A stretch of 64,000 nucleotides of DNA from CAWAVN01 sp963825075 (GCA_963825075.1 CAWGRX010000040.1:1-64000); one strand, 5' to 3'. Numbered from the stretch's first letter, positions 27,180 through 37,130 are shown. A program made the numbers and translations. The notes: generated by a model from the sequence alone, not told the origin.

Positions 27180-27232
27180 CTTTGGAGATTAATGAGCCGA
27201 TCTGCGCGGGATAACTTCTGGTGTTGCGAAAC

Positions 27233-27832
27233 CTAATAGGTTTCCGGCAAGTCGCTTCGCTTGCGGCGGGCATGGCATGATTGTTTCACACCCTCGGGAC
27301 GAGAATTGGATGGGGGCCTCCGTTTTGACAAATCCGGCAAGTCGTCGGGATATTTCATGATCCGACGAAACATATCGGCATGATTTTGAGCCTGGACCAA
27401 AGCGACCATTCCAATCAACAACCTGCGAAATTCGCGGTACTCCGCATCATCCAGCCCCAACTTTCGAATGAGCTTTTTGGCTTCGGTCTCCGTCGCTTCA
27501 ATAGATCCATCCTCGTAGAGAATGACGCGCTCTTTGAGCATGCAGTCGCAGGGATTGGGAACAATTTCATCTCCTTTCGCCGCATTACAGGAGGCGCAGG
27601 CATAGAGGAGATTGTTGTAGTCCCGTTCCAGATCTGGTCGGATTACCTGCGGAAGAAAATGGTCAATCGTGTAACTGGCCTTCAGCGTTCCCCATTGCTC
27701 GCGCTTCAGGCAATAGACGCACCGAAACAGGAATTCGTCTCGCAGCCAATCGCGGTACGTTTCGTAGTTTTTATATCCCGACGGCCCGTGAATTCGAATG
27801 TGGGGGGCGTCTGGATATGAGAACGGCATCAT
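27233..27832 (-). CDS. HNH endonuclease
   Basis: 199 residues. HNH fold with a zinc site: FRCVYCLKREQ (CxxC), TIDHFLPQV (catalytic His in DH) and DYNNLLYACASCNAAKGD (the N and second CxxC). Residues after 95 form a helical region of unknown role. It is the last gene of a three-gene overlapping operon: its ATG 27832 overlaps the upstream TGA by 4 bases (ATGA). Candidate DNA or RNA nuclease of an accessory, possibly defensive, system. Confidence 0.85.
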   Translation of the reverse strand: MMPFSYPDAPHIRIHGPSGYKNYETYRDWLRDEFLFRCVYCLKREQWGTLKASYTIDHFLPQVIRPDLERDYNNLLYACASCNAAKGDEIVPNPCDCMLKERVILYEDGSIEATETEAKKLIRKLGLDDAEYREFRRLLIGMVALVQAQNHADMFRRIMKYPDDLPDLSKRRPPSNSRPEGVKQSCHARRKRSDLPETY

Positions 27833-28479
27833 TCGGACTGCTCGTGGAATTTTTGAAGCAACTCCTGGTGCAGCTCCCGGAGGTCGCTCAACGGAAGCGG
27901 GGCGACTTTGCGGCGATACGCCAACATCTCGGCTTGAAGGACTTCCAGTTCCGCTTTTTCGGCCGGCGAAAGTGTCCCGTCGATTTCTTTATCAACGAGT
28001 TCGCAGCGCCTGTGGTTTTTCTCGTTTGTCCAATCGGATTGTGGTTCTTTTTCGCGTCCAACTTCTTCAAAAACGGAATGTTGTGAACCTCCAGATGATG
28101 GTTGAAATGGAGGTTCACCGGACGGCCGCTTTTCAATGGTCGGCTTTTGCTTTTCCCAAGGGCCTAGGAATTCTCCGTATCGAGTAACGGGATCGTCTTC
28201 TAAAACGATGTGCTTCCAGTCCCAAAAACCTGGGGCAAATGCTCCTTCGTGGATTAATATCACGAGATTATGAAGCGAATTGCGCTCGGGCGGGGTTTGG
28301 CGGCTCGGCGCACCGCTCAGCCGAAGATTGGGGTCGATTCTTGTCGAAATTCGGCATCTCTGTGGATCATCTCTATTACCGCCAATCAAATCAATAATCG
28401 ACGTATCCTGAGCGACTATTTCACGTCCCGCCCACGTGCGGTATTGAAGCAAGACATCAATTGGTTCGTCAGTATTCAT
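27829..28479 (-). CDS. Unknown protein, middle gene of the HNH operon
   Basis: 216 residues, not recognised. The N-terminal half (GREIVAQDTSIIDLIGGN, NLVILIHEGAFAPGFWDWKH) is mixed alpha/beta. The middle is a Pro/Ser-rich linker. The C-terminal ~60 residues (RRCELVDKEIDGTLSPAEKA, then LEVLQAEMLAYRRKVAPLPL) form a charged helical hairpin of a kind often appended to planctomycete proteins. ATGA overlaps on both sides (28479 with the upstream gene, 27832 with the HNH gene) tie it to the operon. Confidence 0.65.
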   Translation of the reverse strand: MNTDEPIDVLLQYRTWAGREIVAQDTSIIDLIGGNRDDPQRCRISTRIDPNLRLSGAPSRQTPPERNSLHNLVILIHEGAFAPGFWDWKHIVLEDDPVTRYGEFLGPWEKQKPTIEKRPSGEPPFQPSSGGSQHSVFEEVGREKEPQSDWTNEKNHRRCELVDKEIDGTLSPAEKAELEVLQAEMLAYRRKVAPLPLSDLRELHQELLQKFHEQSE

Positions 28480-29184
28480 GTTTCAGAGGATTCGCCGTAA
28501 GTCACAAAGTGGATATTCTTCTCTAATGCCTCTTTTCGACTGATTTTGATTTTCCTCCTTGCTCTCTCCATTTCACCTTGCAGATCGTCCAAATCAGGAT
28601 TGTCTAATGTCAGATGCAAGCTTGTTAAATCACCACCGTCCCAATAATCGAGTACCAGTGTGTTGGTTTGCAGAAACGCAACCGATTCCGTGAGGGCTTC
28701 ATTATAAATCGGTCGAAATTCCGTTAAAATACGAACATTTTGTAAAACGGAAGGCCGCTCCGAAAGGAGGTCAAAAGCCTTGCTGACCTGGGCGAAAAAA
28801 TTGTCTGGTTCAAAAAACGGTGCTAGCGCAGAAAACATCTTCGCCCAGGGCGCTAGGTTTTTCGCCTTCCATTCCTGAGGGGCACGTTCCGAAATCGTAT
28901 AATCTAGCGACATGAGGAAATCGGGCGACCTCATTTCAAGACGCCGTCGCAAGCCGTTCAGCGGGACTAAGGCATTGAAAAATGCTGTTTGCAGGATGCG
29001 CCGATCACACTCAAGGATTGCGGCCAAGCGGCTGTAAACATTTGTCAAATCCAGGTCGAGTGGTTGCTGAGATTGAACCTCAGCCAGCTTCGCTAGTTTC
29101 TCCTCTCCCAATTCAATGAGGGCCTGAAATTCCAGAATATCCTTCTTGGGGAATTGGAATTACTTTGATGACGAAATCGGACAT
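28476..29184 (-). CDS. Unknown protein, first gene of the HNH operon, probable frameshift near its start
   Basis: The unbroken frame begins at TTG 29111 (211 residues) with no good ribosome-binding site. A better start is ATG 29184 (MSDFVIKVIPIP) with GGGA upstream. That frame runs to a CCCC run near 29150, where dropping one C joins it to KKDILEFQALIELGEEKLAK and the main frame, giving about 235 residues. The body is helical (NVYSRLAAILECDRRILQTA, PSVLQNVRILTEFRPIYNEA) and ends KISRKEALEKNIHFVTYGES. No family recognised. Its TGA overlaps the next ATG by 4 bases. Confidence 0.6.
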
Positions 29185-29294
29185 TTCGAATTCCCATTAT
29201 AACCCAGGAAACGACTTGAATGACATTTCCACTCTTCGAATAGCACGCATTTCGGTGGTTTTGGCATATGTGGCCATTCCTCACCCGACTTGAC

Positions 29295-31182
29295 TCACGA
29301 CACTGGCTTCAAGATCAACAGGCCCAACGGCGGCAAAGTGAGGTTGATGCTTTGTTTTTTGCCGTGGGATTCGACCTTCTCGCTGTAGATGCCGCCGATG
29401 TTCCCCACGTTCGAGCCGCCGTAAATCTTCGCGTCGCTGTTGACGACTTCCTTATAGAACCCGGCGTCGGGGACGCCGATGCGGTAGTTTTCATGGACCG
29501 AGGGCGTGAAGTTCCCCACGATGACCAGGAAGTCGCTGCGGTCTTTGGCGTAGCGAATGAAGGCGAACACGCTGTTTTTGTGGTCGTCGCATTGAACCCA
29601 CTCGAAGCCTTCCCCTTTAAAGTCCACTTCATAGAGGGCCGGCTCAGTGCGGAACTTGTGGTTCAAATCGCCGATGAACCGCCGGATCCCATCGTGGTTC
29701 TCGTGCCCGAACAACGCCCAGTCCAGTTCGCCGTCGTGGTTCCATTCGGTCCACTGGGCGAACTCCCCGCCCATGAACAGGAGCTTCTTGCCGGGCATCG
29801 CATATTGATAGCCGTAGAGAAGCCGCAGGTTGGCAAACTGCTGCCAGTAGTCGCCCGGCATCTGCGAGATCAGAGCCTTTTTGCCGTGGACGACTTCATC
29901 GTGCGAAAGCGGCAGCACGAAGTTCTCGGTGAAGGCGTAAATCATACGGAACGACAAATCGTTCTGGTGGTAAGACCGGTGGATCGGATCGCGGTGCATG
30001 TAGCGGAGCGTGTCGTTCATCCAGCCCATGTCCCACTTCATGTTGAAGCCCAGGCCTCCGGTATAAACCGGATGCGAAACGCCGCCCCACGCCGTGGACT
30101 CCTCCGCGATCGTCAAAATGCCGGGGAACTCGCCGTGGAGCACGGTGTTGGTGTCTTTGAGGAACCCGATGGCTTCGTTGTTTTCCCGGCCGCCGTGCTC
30201 GTTGGGGATCCATTCGCCTTCGTTGCGGGAGTAATCCAGATAGAGCATCGAGGCGACCGCATCCACGCGAATGCCGTCCACGTGGTACGTATCCAGCCAA
30301 AACCGGGCGCTGTTGAGCAGGAAGTCCTTCACTTCGAACCGGCCGTAGTTGTAGATGTAGGTCCCCCAGTCGGGATGGAAGCCTTTGCGGTCGTCGGAGT
30401 GCTCGTATAAGGCGGTGCCGTCGAATCGGCCCAGGGCGTGGCCGTCGGTCGGGAAAGTGTGCGGGAACCCAATCGATCAACACCCCGATTCCCGCCTGAT
30501 GGCAGAGGTCCATGAAGTACATGAAATCGTGGGGCGTCCCATACCGGCTCGTCGGGGCGTAATAGCCCGTCGCCTGGTAACCCCAGGAGCCGTCGAAGGG
30601 GAATTCCGCAATCGGCATCAGCTGCAGGTGCGTGTAGCCCATCTCGTGGACGTAATTGATGAGCAAGTCCGCCAACTCGTGGTAGGTGTAAAACCGCCGG
30701 CCGTCTTTGGGCCGCTTCCATGAGCCGAGGTGCACTTCGTAAATCGAGATCGGCTTTTCGTGCCAATTCGTATCGCGGCGGGCGGCCATCCAGTCGGCAT
30801 CGTGCCACTCGTAGCCGCTCAAATCATAAACGATCGAAGCGGTCTTGGGCGGCTGCTCGGCATAAAAGGCGAACGGGTCGGCTTTTTCCAGTAAGTGGCC
30901 TTCCTGGGTCCGGACGCCGAATTTGTAAGCGTCCCCGTGTTTCATGCCCGGCACAAACCCCGACCACACGCCGCTGTCCGAACCCCAGAGGTAATAGCCG
31001 TCGCTCGGCTGCCAGTGGCCGGCGTCTGTGAGCACGGAAACTTCTTTGGCGTTCGGGGCCCAGACGGCGAACCGCACCCCGTCCACCCCATCGACTCGAT
31101 CCGGGTGCGCGCCATTCTTCGATACATAATGCTTCAAATCCTCGATCGAATTCCTGCTGGCGAGTCGGTCCATCCTAGACAT
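29295..31182 (-). CDS. glgB: 1,4-alpha-glucan branching enzyme, frameshifted
   Basis: Transfers alpha-1,4 chains to alpha-1,6 positions in glycogen; GH13, cytosolic. CBM48 near the N-terminus (GVRFAVWAPNAKEVSVLTDA), then the catalytic barrel: WGYQATGYYAPTSRYGTPHD, HVDGIRVDAVASMLYLDY (nucleophile Asp), ILTIAEESTAWGG (acid/base Glu) and VLPLSHDEVVHGKK. The C-terminal beta domain ends LPPLGLLILKPVS. The frame breaks near 30453, where CACTTTCCCGACCG should read CACTTTCCGACCG (HFPTDGH); one extra C splits an otherwise complete enzyme of about 628 residues. Start ATG 31182 is approximate. No other glycogen gene is nearby. Confidence 0.92.
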
Positions 31183-31291
31183 TCGGACAGGCAAATCGCA
31201 AGCCATCCAGCCCAAAACGCCTGGATGGTAGCAACCCGGATCCCTCGTGGCAATGCTCTCCCACAGGATGTTTGGCATCGCCAGGCTGCGT

Positions 31292-31447
31292 TTAAAAGAT
31301 ACTCACCACATCCCTTGGCTCTAAAGTGGTGATGTGCTGGTAAGGACGAAAATCCTTTGCATTGAACGTCAAAATGTGTGTGAGCGAATGCCGCAGCATT
31401 GCCGCCGCCAGCCGCAAGAGAACGTTGCTCTCCAGGAGAATACGCAT
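31292..31447 (-). pseudogene. VapC-like PIN toxin remnant with an internal deletion
   Basis: A 51-residue frame. The first 13 residues (MRILLESNVLLRL) match a PIN-domain N-terminus, except that the usual catalytic Asp (LLDTNVLLR) is Glu. The rest (AAAMLRHSLTHILTFNAKDF, then RPYQHITTLEPRDVVSIF) matches the C-terminal quarter of VapC. About 80 central residues with the other catalytic acids are missing, in frame. The ATG shares its A with the antitoxin stop (TAATG), the usual vapB-vapC coupling. The product cannot be an active RNase. Confidence 0.75.
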
Positions 31448-31755
31448 TAGCGAACCGGATAAATGCTCTCGCGGGAGTCATCAAAATCAGGATTTCCAGG
31501 CTCCACTAACTCAAGCAATGCGTGAAATTCGCGTTTCCATTGCTCTTTATCTCCCCGAGACTCAAATGTTGTTGCCATTCTTCGTAAAAAGGTCGTCAGT
31601 GCGAATGCCTGCAACTTCGTCTCTTTTGAAACACTCTCCGGAACTTGACGATCTGCCTGTTCGATCAAATGCCGAACGTACTCTTCAACGCTGGCGAATC
31701 CCGCCGACAAAGCACGGGACTCCATCTTCGGGTCATCTGGCAATTGAATTTGCAT
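31447..31755 (-). CDS. Antitoxin-like protein upstream of the vapC remnant
   Basis: 102 residues. The N-terminal MQIQLPDDPKMESRALSAGF then ASVEEYVRHLIEQADRQ resembles the antitoxin partner of PIN toxins, with a short strand plus two helices like a ribbon-helix-helix unit. The longer C-terminus (LRRMATTFESRGDKEQWKRE) would cover a toxin. Intact, although the downstream toxin has lost its catalytic centre. GAAGGAGACGAA precedes ATG 31755. Confidence 0.65.
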   Translation of the reverse strand: MQIQLPDDPKMESRALSAGFASVEEYVRHLIEQADRQVPESVSKETKLQAFALTTFLRRMATTFESRGDKEQWKREFHALLELVEPGNPDFDDSRESIYPVR

Positions 31756-31864
31756 GGTTTTCGTCTCCTTCTTCCCTTCACACTACACGTTTTGATTGCG
31801 AAGGTCAAAAGTTGTCGGTATTTAAGGTCATCCGAAAGCAACTATGCCTCCGCTCCACTGTTCC

Positions 31865-32074
31865 TCATTCCGGGCCGAGGTATTGGAAACGGGGGACCAT
31901 TTGCCCTTCGGTTTCGACGAATTCCAGAAACATTGCCTTCGGCCGGACCCACAAGTCACGCTCGCCGTAGTCGGGACGATAGACGACCAGTTCCTCCTCG
32001 GTCTCGCTGTGTTTCGCCACGCCAAGGACAATGTATTCTCTACCTTTGTAATGCCGATATCGTCCGGTCTGCAT
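31865..32074 (-). CDS. DUF1653 protein
   Basis: 69 residues from ATG 32074, PF07866. Matches the family end to end: GRYRHYKGREYIVLGVAKHS, EELVVYRPDYGERDLWVRPK, MFLEFVETEGQMVPRFQYL. A small cytosolic SH3-like beta protein of unknown function. The frame extends 22 codons upstream, but the family begins at MQTGRYRHYKG. Confidence 0.85.
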   Translation of the reverse strand: MQTGRYRHYKGREYIVLGVAKHSETEEELVVYRPDYGERDLWVRPKAMFLEFVETEGQMVPRFQYLGPE

Positions 32075-32238
32075 GGCGAGGTCTCTTTCGCAGAAGCGGT
32101 TTTGCGAAATCAATCTGTCTTTCACCAATCTATCAATCACGCCGGGGGAGGGCTATGATCGATCCATTCAGAGCCTTCAGGAAATAGACGACGCGGTTTT
32201 TGTTGCCGGCCGCAAACCGGCGGAGGAAGGAATCTTGG

Positions 32239-32895
32239 ATGTGTTTTTCTCCCGAAGCCAGTTTTGCGAGCGGCGTCGTCGTGGGGGGCGTGGGGCTGGC
32301 CACCTTGACCAAGATCCGCTCCGGGCGGGAGGTTTTGTTGGGCGCTTTGCCGCTGCTATTTGCAGCTCATCAAATCCAGGAGGGTCTGGTGTGGCTGTCG
32401 CTTGAGGGGCGAATTTCCGTCGAGGTCGGCGAGTGGTGCATCTGGCTCTACACCCTGTTCGCGCACGGATTGTTGATTGCAATCTGCCCCTGGAGCATTT
32501 TCCTCATCGAGCCGGACAAAAGACGCCGGCGCTGGCTTGTTCCGCTTTTGATTTTGGGAACGGGGCTTTGCGTTTATTCGCTGTGGACGCTGAGCGGCGT
32601 CAAAATTACCGCCGCGATCCGCAATCACGGGATCGAGTATGAGGATCCGCTGATCCACTTCTGGTGGTACGGTCCGTTGTATTACGTCGCAACCTGCGGG
32701 CCGCCGTTTTTATCGAGCTACCCCTGGATGATCACGTTCGGGGCGCTCAACGTTGCCGCCCTCATCGGGACCGCTGCGTACAAGCTGATCTACCTGACCA
32801 GCCTATGGTGCGCATTGGCTGCGGTAATCAGCATTTTGATCTACGTGCACTTTCGCCGAGTCCGCCGTTTGACACCCGCCCAAGCCCGTCTATAA
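32239..32895 (+). CDS. DUF6629-like multi-pass membrane protein
   Basis: 218 residues from ATG 32239. Begins MCFSPEASFASGVVVGGVGL, the signature of this family, followed by about seven membrane helices: LGALPLLFAAHQIQEGLVWL, CIWLYTLFAHGLLIAICPW, WLVPLLILGTGLCVYSLWTL, LYYVATCGPPFLSSYPWMI, LNVAALIGTAAYKLIYLTSL and LWCALAAVISILIYVHF. Function unknown. The upstream in-frame extension is not hydrophobic and not family-like. Confidence 0.75.
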   Translation: MCFSPEASFASGVVVGGVGLATLTKIRSGREVLLGALPLLFAAHQIQEGLVWLSLEGRISVEVGEWCIWLYTLFAHGLLIAICPWSIFLIEPDKRRRRWLVPLLILGTGLCVYSLWTLSGVKITAAIRNHGIEYEDPLIHFWWYGPLYYVATCGPPFLSSYPWMITFGALNVAALIGTAAYKLIYLTSLWCALAAVISILIYVHFRRVRRLTPAQARL

Positions 32896-33033
32896 CGTGC
32901 GGTCCAAATTGGCGAGCCTTTTCCAAAGGGAAAGCCCCTGGTATTCGGTCTCTTTGTCCTCGAAGTATGCCACGAGTCGCACAAGTGGCGCAGCAACTTT
33001 TGGGAAATGCACACCGCCAAACTCGCGACTGTT

Positions 33034-33678
33034 TTATGCGGCGGGTTTTTGTTGGGTGCCGAAGGAGAAGCTCAAAGGCGAGGCGTCTGGATCGGCTTCC
33101 TCCGCAGGCAGCGCGGTTCGAGCGGCATCGGCGGGAAGTTGGCTGAGTTCCTCGACCCAGATTTTGAGCAACCGGGCCAGCGTGTGTTTGTCGGTGGTGT
33201 TGAAGCACGTCAGTAACGCCGCGACGCGCCGGCTGTGAAACTCCTCGGCCTTCGCCAAGGTTTCCCGGCCCAGTTCGGAAAGCAACAACACTTTCCGCCG
33301 GCGGTCCACGGTCGAAGGCAGCCGATAAAGCAAACCGCTTTGCCGCATGCGCTCGATGAGCGTGCTGATGCTGGATTCGGTTTGATTCAGCCGGTTCGAC
33401 AAATCTTTCTGCGAGCAGCCGTTGGAGGCGGTTTCGCGAATCGCCTGGAGCACGGCATAGCGGATATCCGTCAACTCGAACTGCCCCAAGTGGGAATTGA
33501 GTAGCCCCCGCAGGCGGTGGGCGGCTCGCATCACGTTGTCCACAATGTCCACCGCGGCATCGCCGGGGGCTTCGGGCGTTTGTTCTTCCGATGCATCAGC
33601 GGGTTGGGCGGCGGAGGAATCGTGCGTCTCAGCGCCGGGTGCGTTCGATTGATCGGAAGGGGGAACGAAACGGAACAT
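33034..33678 (-). CDS. MarR-family transcriptional regulator
   Basis: 214 residues from ATG 33678, which has AAGGGATC upstream. An N-terminal Ser/Ala/Pro-rich linker precedes the winged-helix domain (about residues 50-165): HLGQFELTDIRYAVLQAIRE, GCSQKDLSNRLNQTESSIST, LIERMRQSGLLYRLPSTVDR, RRKVLLLSELGRETLAKAEE, the standard MarR layout with the wing at DRRRKVLLL. Both neighbours are transcribed away from or independently of it; no target is evident. Confidence 0.9.
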   Translation of the reverse strand: MFRFVPPSDQSNAPGAETHDSSAAQPADASEEQTPEAPGDAAVDIVDNVMRAAHRLRGLLNSHLGQFELTDIRYAVLQAIRETASNGCSQKDLSNRLNQTESSISTLIERMRQSGLLYRLPSTVDRRRKVLLLSELGRETLAKAEEFHSRRVAALLTCFNTTDKHTLARLLKIWVEELSQLPADAARTALPAEEADPDASPLSFSFGTQQKPAA

Positions 33679-34032
33679 CGCAGATCCCTTGGGAATGGCC
33701 CGCTGAAAATTTGACTCGCATGAAAAACCGCTCCCGCCGCGATTCACCGCGCTGGCAGGAGATGGTTAAGTCCTTCAGTTAAATTTTTCGGCTATTAACG
33801 GTTCGCGCCTGAAGCGAATCTCCCAAATTCCGCAGTTTGCCGGTAAAACATATTGTGGACCACCGCGGATAAAACGTCGTGTCTTGGGGAACTTTGCGGT
33901 GGAAAGCACGTCTCATCGTTGGTAGAACGTTGCATATTACGGATGACCACTATTGGATTTGGGCTGAGAAACCGGGTATCGTGAGGAAGTGTCGGTCGGG
34001 GGAATTGCCAACTGTTCTTGGGAGAGTGTTCC
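33679..34032. other. Intergenic region, no gene recognised
   Basis: 354 bases between divergent marR and ankyrin genes. No conserved ORF or repeat was seen; it should contain both promoters. Confidence 0.5.
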
Positions 34033-35121
34033 ATGAAAAGCTCTTGCCGGTCTGTTTCGCTGCATTGGAGTTGGCGGCTGCTTTTTACATGGGTGGTGGT
34101 CTTGGCGGGCTGGCAGACGGCCCCCTTCGCGATGGCGGGGGAAATTCATGAAGCCATTCAGGAGGGTAAGCTGCCTGCGGTCGAAAAGCTGGTCAAAGCC
34201 AATCCCAAATTGATCGAGGCGGCGGATGAGAATGGCCTTCGCCCGCTGCATTATGCGGCGCTATTAAACCAAAGGGAAATCGCCGAGTTCCTGCTGAAGA
34301 ACAAGGCGGCGGTGAATTCCAAAACGAAAAACGACTACACGCCGCTGCATCTGGCCTGCACCGAAGCCCACGGCGAGATCGTGAAGCTGCTGTTGGATGC
34401 GAAAGCCGACGTGAAAGCGGTGGATGCCAAAAAGTACACGCCGCTCCATCACGCGGTCGAGGCGAACGATCCAAAGATTGTGACCGCACTCTTAAAGAAG
34501 CAGGCCCCGATTGATGCCCGTTCGGATTTGGATCAAACGCCGTTGCATTGGGCGGCGTTCAACGGTTCGAAGACGATTACCAAAATCCTGCTTGAGCACA
34601 AAGCCGACGTGAAGCTGGCGGACGCCAACGGGCATACGGCGCTGCATATGGCGGCTTACAACAATCAGCCCGAGATCGCCAAAATGCTGATCGAGCACAA
34701 AGCCGATGTGAACGCCCAGGCGAAGGACGAGGCTCCGATTCACATCGCCGCCCGGCAGGGGGCTTTGGATGTGCTCAAGTTGCTTCTTGAAAACAAGGCG
34801 AACTTGAAAGCCGCGACCAAGGACGGCGAAACGCCGCTGCACCTGGCCGCCGCCCACGGGCATCCCAAACTGGTGGCGTACCTTTTGGAGCAAGGGGCCG
34901 ATGTCAACGCCCAGACCAAAACCCAAGACACGCCGTTGCACCTGGCGGTGGTGACCGATCATTTGGACGTTGTGGAACAGATATTGAAATCGGAGCCTGA
35001 CCGGAATACAAGAAACAAAGACGGCAAGACGGCATTGGATCTGGCCCGCGAGTTGAAGCTGGAAAAAATCGCTCAAGCACTCTCAGAGTCTGTCCGGAAA
35101 TTAAGTCTTTGTCAACAATAG
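34033..35121 (+). CDS. Secreted ankyrin-repeat protein, 3' end altered by a MITE
   Basis: 362 residues. GGAGAG lies 7 bases before ATG 34033. A signal peptide (LLFTWVVVLAGWQTAPFAMAG) precedes about ten ankyrin repeats of 33 residues (NGLRPLHYAALLNQREIAEF, DYTPLHLACTEAHGEIVKLL, DGETPLHLAAAHGHPKLVAY). A periplasmic protein-protein interaction module. A 165-bp MITE sits at codons near the end: the last residues (ESVRKLSLCQQ) are MITE-encoded. Removing the element and one copy of the TCA duplication restores ALSKP followed by TGA, the presumed original terminus. Confidence 0.85.
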   Translation: MKSSCRSVSLHWSWRLLFTWVVVLAGWQTAPFAMAGEIHEAIQEGKLPAVEKLVKANPKLIEAADENGLRPLHYAALLNQREIAEFLLKNKAAVNSKTKNDYTPLHLACTEAHGEIVKLLLDAKADVKAVDAKKYTPLHHAVEANDPKIVTALLKKQAPIDARSDLDQTPLHWAAFNGSKTITKILLEHKADVKLADANGHTALHMAAYNNQPEIAKMLIEHKADVNAQAKDEAPIHIAARQGALDVLKLLLENKANLKAATKDGETPLHLAAAHGHPKLVAYLLEQGADVNAQTKTQDTPLHLAVVTDHLDVVEQILKSEPDRNTRNKDGKTALDLARELKLEKIAQALSESVRKLSLCQQ

Positions 35122-35250
35122 GTTACGTCGAATCAGAAACGACTGAGCCGAAGCGATAACGCTTAATTTGTAGAGGCTCGTCGCCTGTGTGAACAAAAGT
35201 TTAAATTCATAACCTCTTATTATAATTGAGTTTAATTTCCGGACAGACTC
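35086..35250. mobile_element. MITE with 19-bp terminal inverted repeats and TCA duplication
   Basis: Left TIR GAGTCTGTCCGGAAATTAA (35086-35104), right TIR its exact complement (35232-35250). TCA occurs on both sides (35083-35085 and 35251-35253), consistent with a 3-bp target duplication. The AT-rich interior has no ORF. TIR type and short duplication resemble IS5-like DDE elements, which could mobilise it in trans. It lies in the last codons of the ankyrin gene. Confidence 0.85.
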
Positions 35251-35428
35251 TCAAAACCGTGAGGCTCCCAAGTTGAGCTCACTGACTTTTTCAGGGAATT
35301 CTTTATTTTGTTCTGGAATGTCAGCCTAGACCAACGTATCTTGATCTTCAGAGATAACTTCGACACAATTGCGAATGATTTGAACTTCTTGGATCACATC
35401 TTCTTCTTTTCTCGAATGAAGCCCTGGC

Positions 35429-37130
35429 ATGGCGGACCCCGACGTCAGACAACTTGAGGAAACGATTCAATCCCTCAAAGCGGAATTGCGACGGGTACAA
35501 AGGCAACTCGACCGGCGGAATATCTCGCTCGAGGAAGAACGCAAGCGCTGGGAATTGGCTTCTCCCAGCCGGGAGCAATTGGATTATGCGCTGTCCCTGA
35601 TTCCCGCGGTGGTTTGGGCCGTCAACCGGGAAGGAAAGATCACGCAGTTCCAGGGGGCCGGGTTGGATCCGTTGGACCTCGCCGGCGGCGAAGTCTATGG
35701 GCAATCGATCCGGGACGTCTTCCAGGATGCCCCGGAAATGGGCGCGGCCTTGGAGCGGGCCTTGCGGGGCGAAACCTTTTCGGAACGGCTTTCCCTCCGC
35801 CACCATGTCGTGGATTGCCATTTCACGCCCCAATGGAATTCGGAGCAAGACTTGATCGGCGTCCGGGGCGTGATTTTGGTGGTAGATGCCTTCGCGGACC
35901 CGGCTCTCAGTCCAAGCTTCTCCGCGGAAGATGGCGCGTTCCCCACACCGGCCCTCCCGCAGCCGGGGGATCTCGTCAACGGGCAAATCAATGGGCAAAA
36001 CAGTCCGCTGGAATCGCTGGTCAAGTATTTGCCGGGCTACTTTCTCTCAGTCGTTCGGGACGGGACGATCCTGTTCATCAACCGTACGATTCCTCCGCTC
36101 GCGGTCGAGGACGTGGTTGGCTCGAGCATCTATGATTTTGTAAACCCCGATCGCACAGAGGAAATTGAACGCGGCTTGAAGCGTGCGTTTGAGACGGGGG
36201 AAACGGTCGATTTAGAAGTGGAGTCCCACGACCCGGACGGCCAGCGACGGATTTACGCCTGCCGGTTGGGACCCTACAAACCGGCGGAGGAAGTGGTGTC
36301 CGTGATGGTTATCGCGCGGGACGTCACGGCGCTTCGCGAGATGGAAGAGCTCGAGCACAAGCGCGAGCGCGATCTCGAACATCTGTCTCGCGTGGCCACC
36401 ATGGCCGAGATGGTGGCGATCATGGCCCACTATCTCAACAATCCGCTGGCGGCGATTTCGAATTATGCGGCACGGCTGCATCCGGCGTTTGAAGGCGGAC
36501 GATGTGACCACCGGCCAAATGCTCGAAGCCCAACAGGACATCGTCGAGCAATGCAACCGGGCCAGCGATTACATCCGGCAGCTGCGGAGCTTTTTGCAAA
36601 AACGCGAGCTGCACCAAAGCGAAATGGACCTGACGGACGTAATCATCGACGCCATCAGGCTCACCGATCCCGAAATGCGCGCCAACGATTTGAGCGTCCG
36701 CCTGGAACTAGGAACCAAATCTCCTTGCGTGTATGGGGACGCCCTGCAAATCGAACAGGTACTGGTTTACCTTTTGCTCAATGCCGTGGACGCGATGAAG
36801 CCGCTCGAATATGGCACGACCACGTCCGCCGGTCCCGATTCCGAATCGAAGCCTTGCCGGGAAATCTTGATCCAGGTGCAAGCCCCGTCTGCCAGGGAGG
36901 TGATGGTGTCCGTCACCGATTGCGGCCGGGGTTTGACGCCGGGATTCGAAGAACGAATTTTTGAACCGTTTTTTACCACCCAAGAAAAACGCTTGGGGAT
37001 GGGGCTGTCGGTCAGCCGTTCCATCGTTGAATCGCACGGCGGCCGTTTGGAGGGCTTGCAAAATGCTGGATCAGGTGCCACATTCCGCTTCAATCTCCCC
37101 CGATGCTTCACGGGCCAATCCGATGAATAA
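35429..37130 (+). CDS. PAS-domain sensor histidine kinase, frameshifted
   Basis: FixL-like soluble kinase of about 567 residues with no membrane segment. An N-terminal coiled coil (IQSLKAELRRVQRQLDRRNI) is followed by PAS 1 (QLDYALSLIPAVVWAVNREG), PAS 2 (SLVKYLPGYFLSVVRDGTIL) and a PAC segment, then H-box VATMAEMVAIMAHYLNNPLA with His334. The frame breaks near 36480: after NYAARL the continuation RRLKADDVTTGQMLEAQQD lies one base over; removing one C from CTGCATCC repairs it. The HATPase_c domain is complete (LLLNAVDAMKP, DCGRGLTPGFEERIFEPFFT, LGMGLSVSRSIVESHGG). The stop overlaps the response-regulator start. Confidence 0.85.

Noticed and set aside
31134..31484. A 116-codon reverse frame
   Set aside because: It is out of frame with the VapC remnant, which explains the same DNA with recognisable protein sequence and a TAATG junction.
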